Source of the DNA: Sphingomonas taxi
Lineage (GTDB): Bacteria > Pseudomonadota > Alphaproteobacteria > Sphingomonadales > Sphingomonadaceae
Direction of reading: 5' to 3'
DNA: 64,000 nt
NCBI RefSeq assembly: GCF_000764535.1
Contig: NZ_CP009571.1
Coordinates: 2,413,001 to 2,477,000 of the forward strand
Position numbers and translations under genes: made by a program
The notes under the pieces: model-generated
What the model was told of the DNA's origin: nothing
The model's input: the letters and a program-made list of their open reading frames with translations, nothing else
The model's database searches: none
Shown: one piece after another, positions 63,375-64,000 of the stretch
Layout of the letters: each line of letters opens with the position of its first letter
Numbering within the stretch: position 1 is the stretch's first letter

Positions 63375-64000
63375 ATGTCATTCGCAACCCTCGGCCTCGC
63401 CGAGCCGCTCGTCCGCGCGCTCGAAGCCAAAGGCTATACCACCCCGACCCCGATCCAGGCGCAGTCGATCCCGATCCTGCTCGAAGGCGGCGACCTGCTC
63501 GGCATCGCGCAGACCGGCACCGGCAAGACCGCCGCGTTCGTGCTGCCGTCGATCCAGCGTCTCACCGAGAACCAGAAGCGCGTGCTGCCGACGCATTGCC
63601 GGATGCTCGTCCTCGCCCCCACCCGCGAACTCGCCAGCCAGATCGCCGACAATGCGCGCGGTTACGGCCAGTTCAGCAAGCTGTCGGTCGCGACCGTGTT
63701 CGGCGGCACCAGCATCAACAAGAACCGCCAGGACCTCAGCCGCGGAGTCGATATCCTCGTCGCGACGCCGGGCCGGCTGATCGACCTCGTCGAACAGGGC
63801 ATGTGCAACCTGTCGATGATCGAGATCCTCGTCCTCGACGAAGCCGACCAGATGATGGACCTCGGCTTCATCCACGCGCTCAAGAAGATCGTGCGGATGA
63901 TCCCGCGCAAGCGCCAGACGCTGTTCTTCTCGGCGACGATGCCGGTGGCGATCCGCGAGCTCGCCAACCAGTTCCTGCACGAGCCGAAGACGGTGTCGGT
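63375..64000 (+). CDS. DEAD-box RNA helicase (5' part, cut by window end)
   Basis: The first 208 residues are present, and the gene runs off the window. Visible motifs are the Q motif GYTTPTPIQAQ, motif I AQTGTGKT (45-52), PTRELA, TPGRL, DEAD in VLDEADQM, and SAT. It resembles RhlE-type helicases of sphingomonads. The start ATG has GAAGG eleven bases upstream. A long upstream region may carry a leader RNA, as in some cold-induced helicase genes, but nothing specific was identified. Confidence 0.93.
   Translation, partial: MSFATLGLAEPLVRALEAKGYTTPTPIQAQSIPILLEGGDLLGIAQTGTGKTAAFVLPSIQRLTENQKRVLPTHCRMLVLAPTRELASQIADNARGYGQFSKLSVATVFGGTSINKNRQDLSRGVDILVATPGRLIDLVEQGMCNLSMIEILVLDEADQMMDLGFIHALKKIVRMIPRKRQTLFFSATMPVAIRELANQFLHEPKTVS

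Overview
The window is high-GC DNA from an alphaproteobacterium, most likely a sphingomonad (Sphingomonas or a close relative). The assignment rests on inference: the split hslV/hslU and sdhC-sdhD-sdhA arrangement, protein sequences typical of Sphingomonadales, a dense load of short palindromic intergenic repeats, and many ATGA or TAATG overlaps between genes. About sixty protein genes and one tRNA gene are supported, and no rRNA or CRISPR array is visible.

Layout. 0.1-6.3 kb: a DUF898 membrane protein and M48 protease pair, an ABHD10-like esterase with a TPR protein, gloA-gloB for glutathione-dependent methylglyoxal removal, and two small exported cysteine-patterned paralogs. 6.4-12.4 kb (minus strand): hslVU protease, a two-gene holin/endolysin cassette resembling the detached lysis module of gene transfer agents, and sdhC-sdhD-sdhA without sdhB. 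12.6-15.3 kb: two tandem soluble chemoreceptors with globin-like sensor domains. 15.7-21.6 kb: an SDR, prmA, phhA, a DUF2459 protein with a hydrolase, and glpQ with a small lipoprotein. 21.6-29.3 kb: a molybdenum hydroxylase operon (FeS, FAD and two Mo subunits, then XdhC and a MocA-type cytidylyltransferase). 29.6-35.4 kb: a four-gene tripartite ABC exporter ending in a clear terminator, and a PaaG-like isomerase.

35.5-42.8 kb holds the most unusual locus. It is a tightly coupled five-gene operon (SWIM zinc-finger protein, DUF5691 protein, MoxR AAA+ ATPase, DUF5682 protein, VWA protein) with its own sigma70-like promoter, directly 3' of a tRNA-Arg gene. The DUF5682 gene carries a single-base deletion in this sequence.

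43-64 kb: nth-dapB, a sirtuin, lepB-rnc-(GIY-YIG)-era, pgi, a VapBC toxin-antitoxin pair fused translationally to gor, a cytochrome c lipoprotein, a branched-chain 2-oxoacid dehydrogenase operon, a fumarylacetoacetate hydrolase family enzyme, a large serine-protease autotransporter, and the 5' part of a DEAD-box RNA helicase.

The intergenic spaces are packed with at least six families of palindromic repeats. One, about 245 bp with terminal inverted repeats, occurs four times in both orientations and looks like a MITE. A second element with near-perfect 26-bp ends lies in frame inside the E2 (dihydrolipoamide acyltransferase) gene and forms part of its linker. A third repeat has become the C-terminal tail of the GIY-YIG protein. 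Identifications come from reading motifs by eye; no database search was run.
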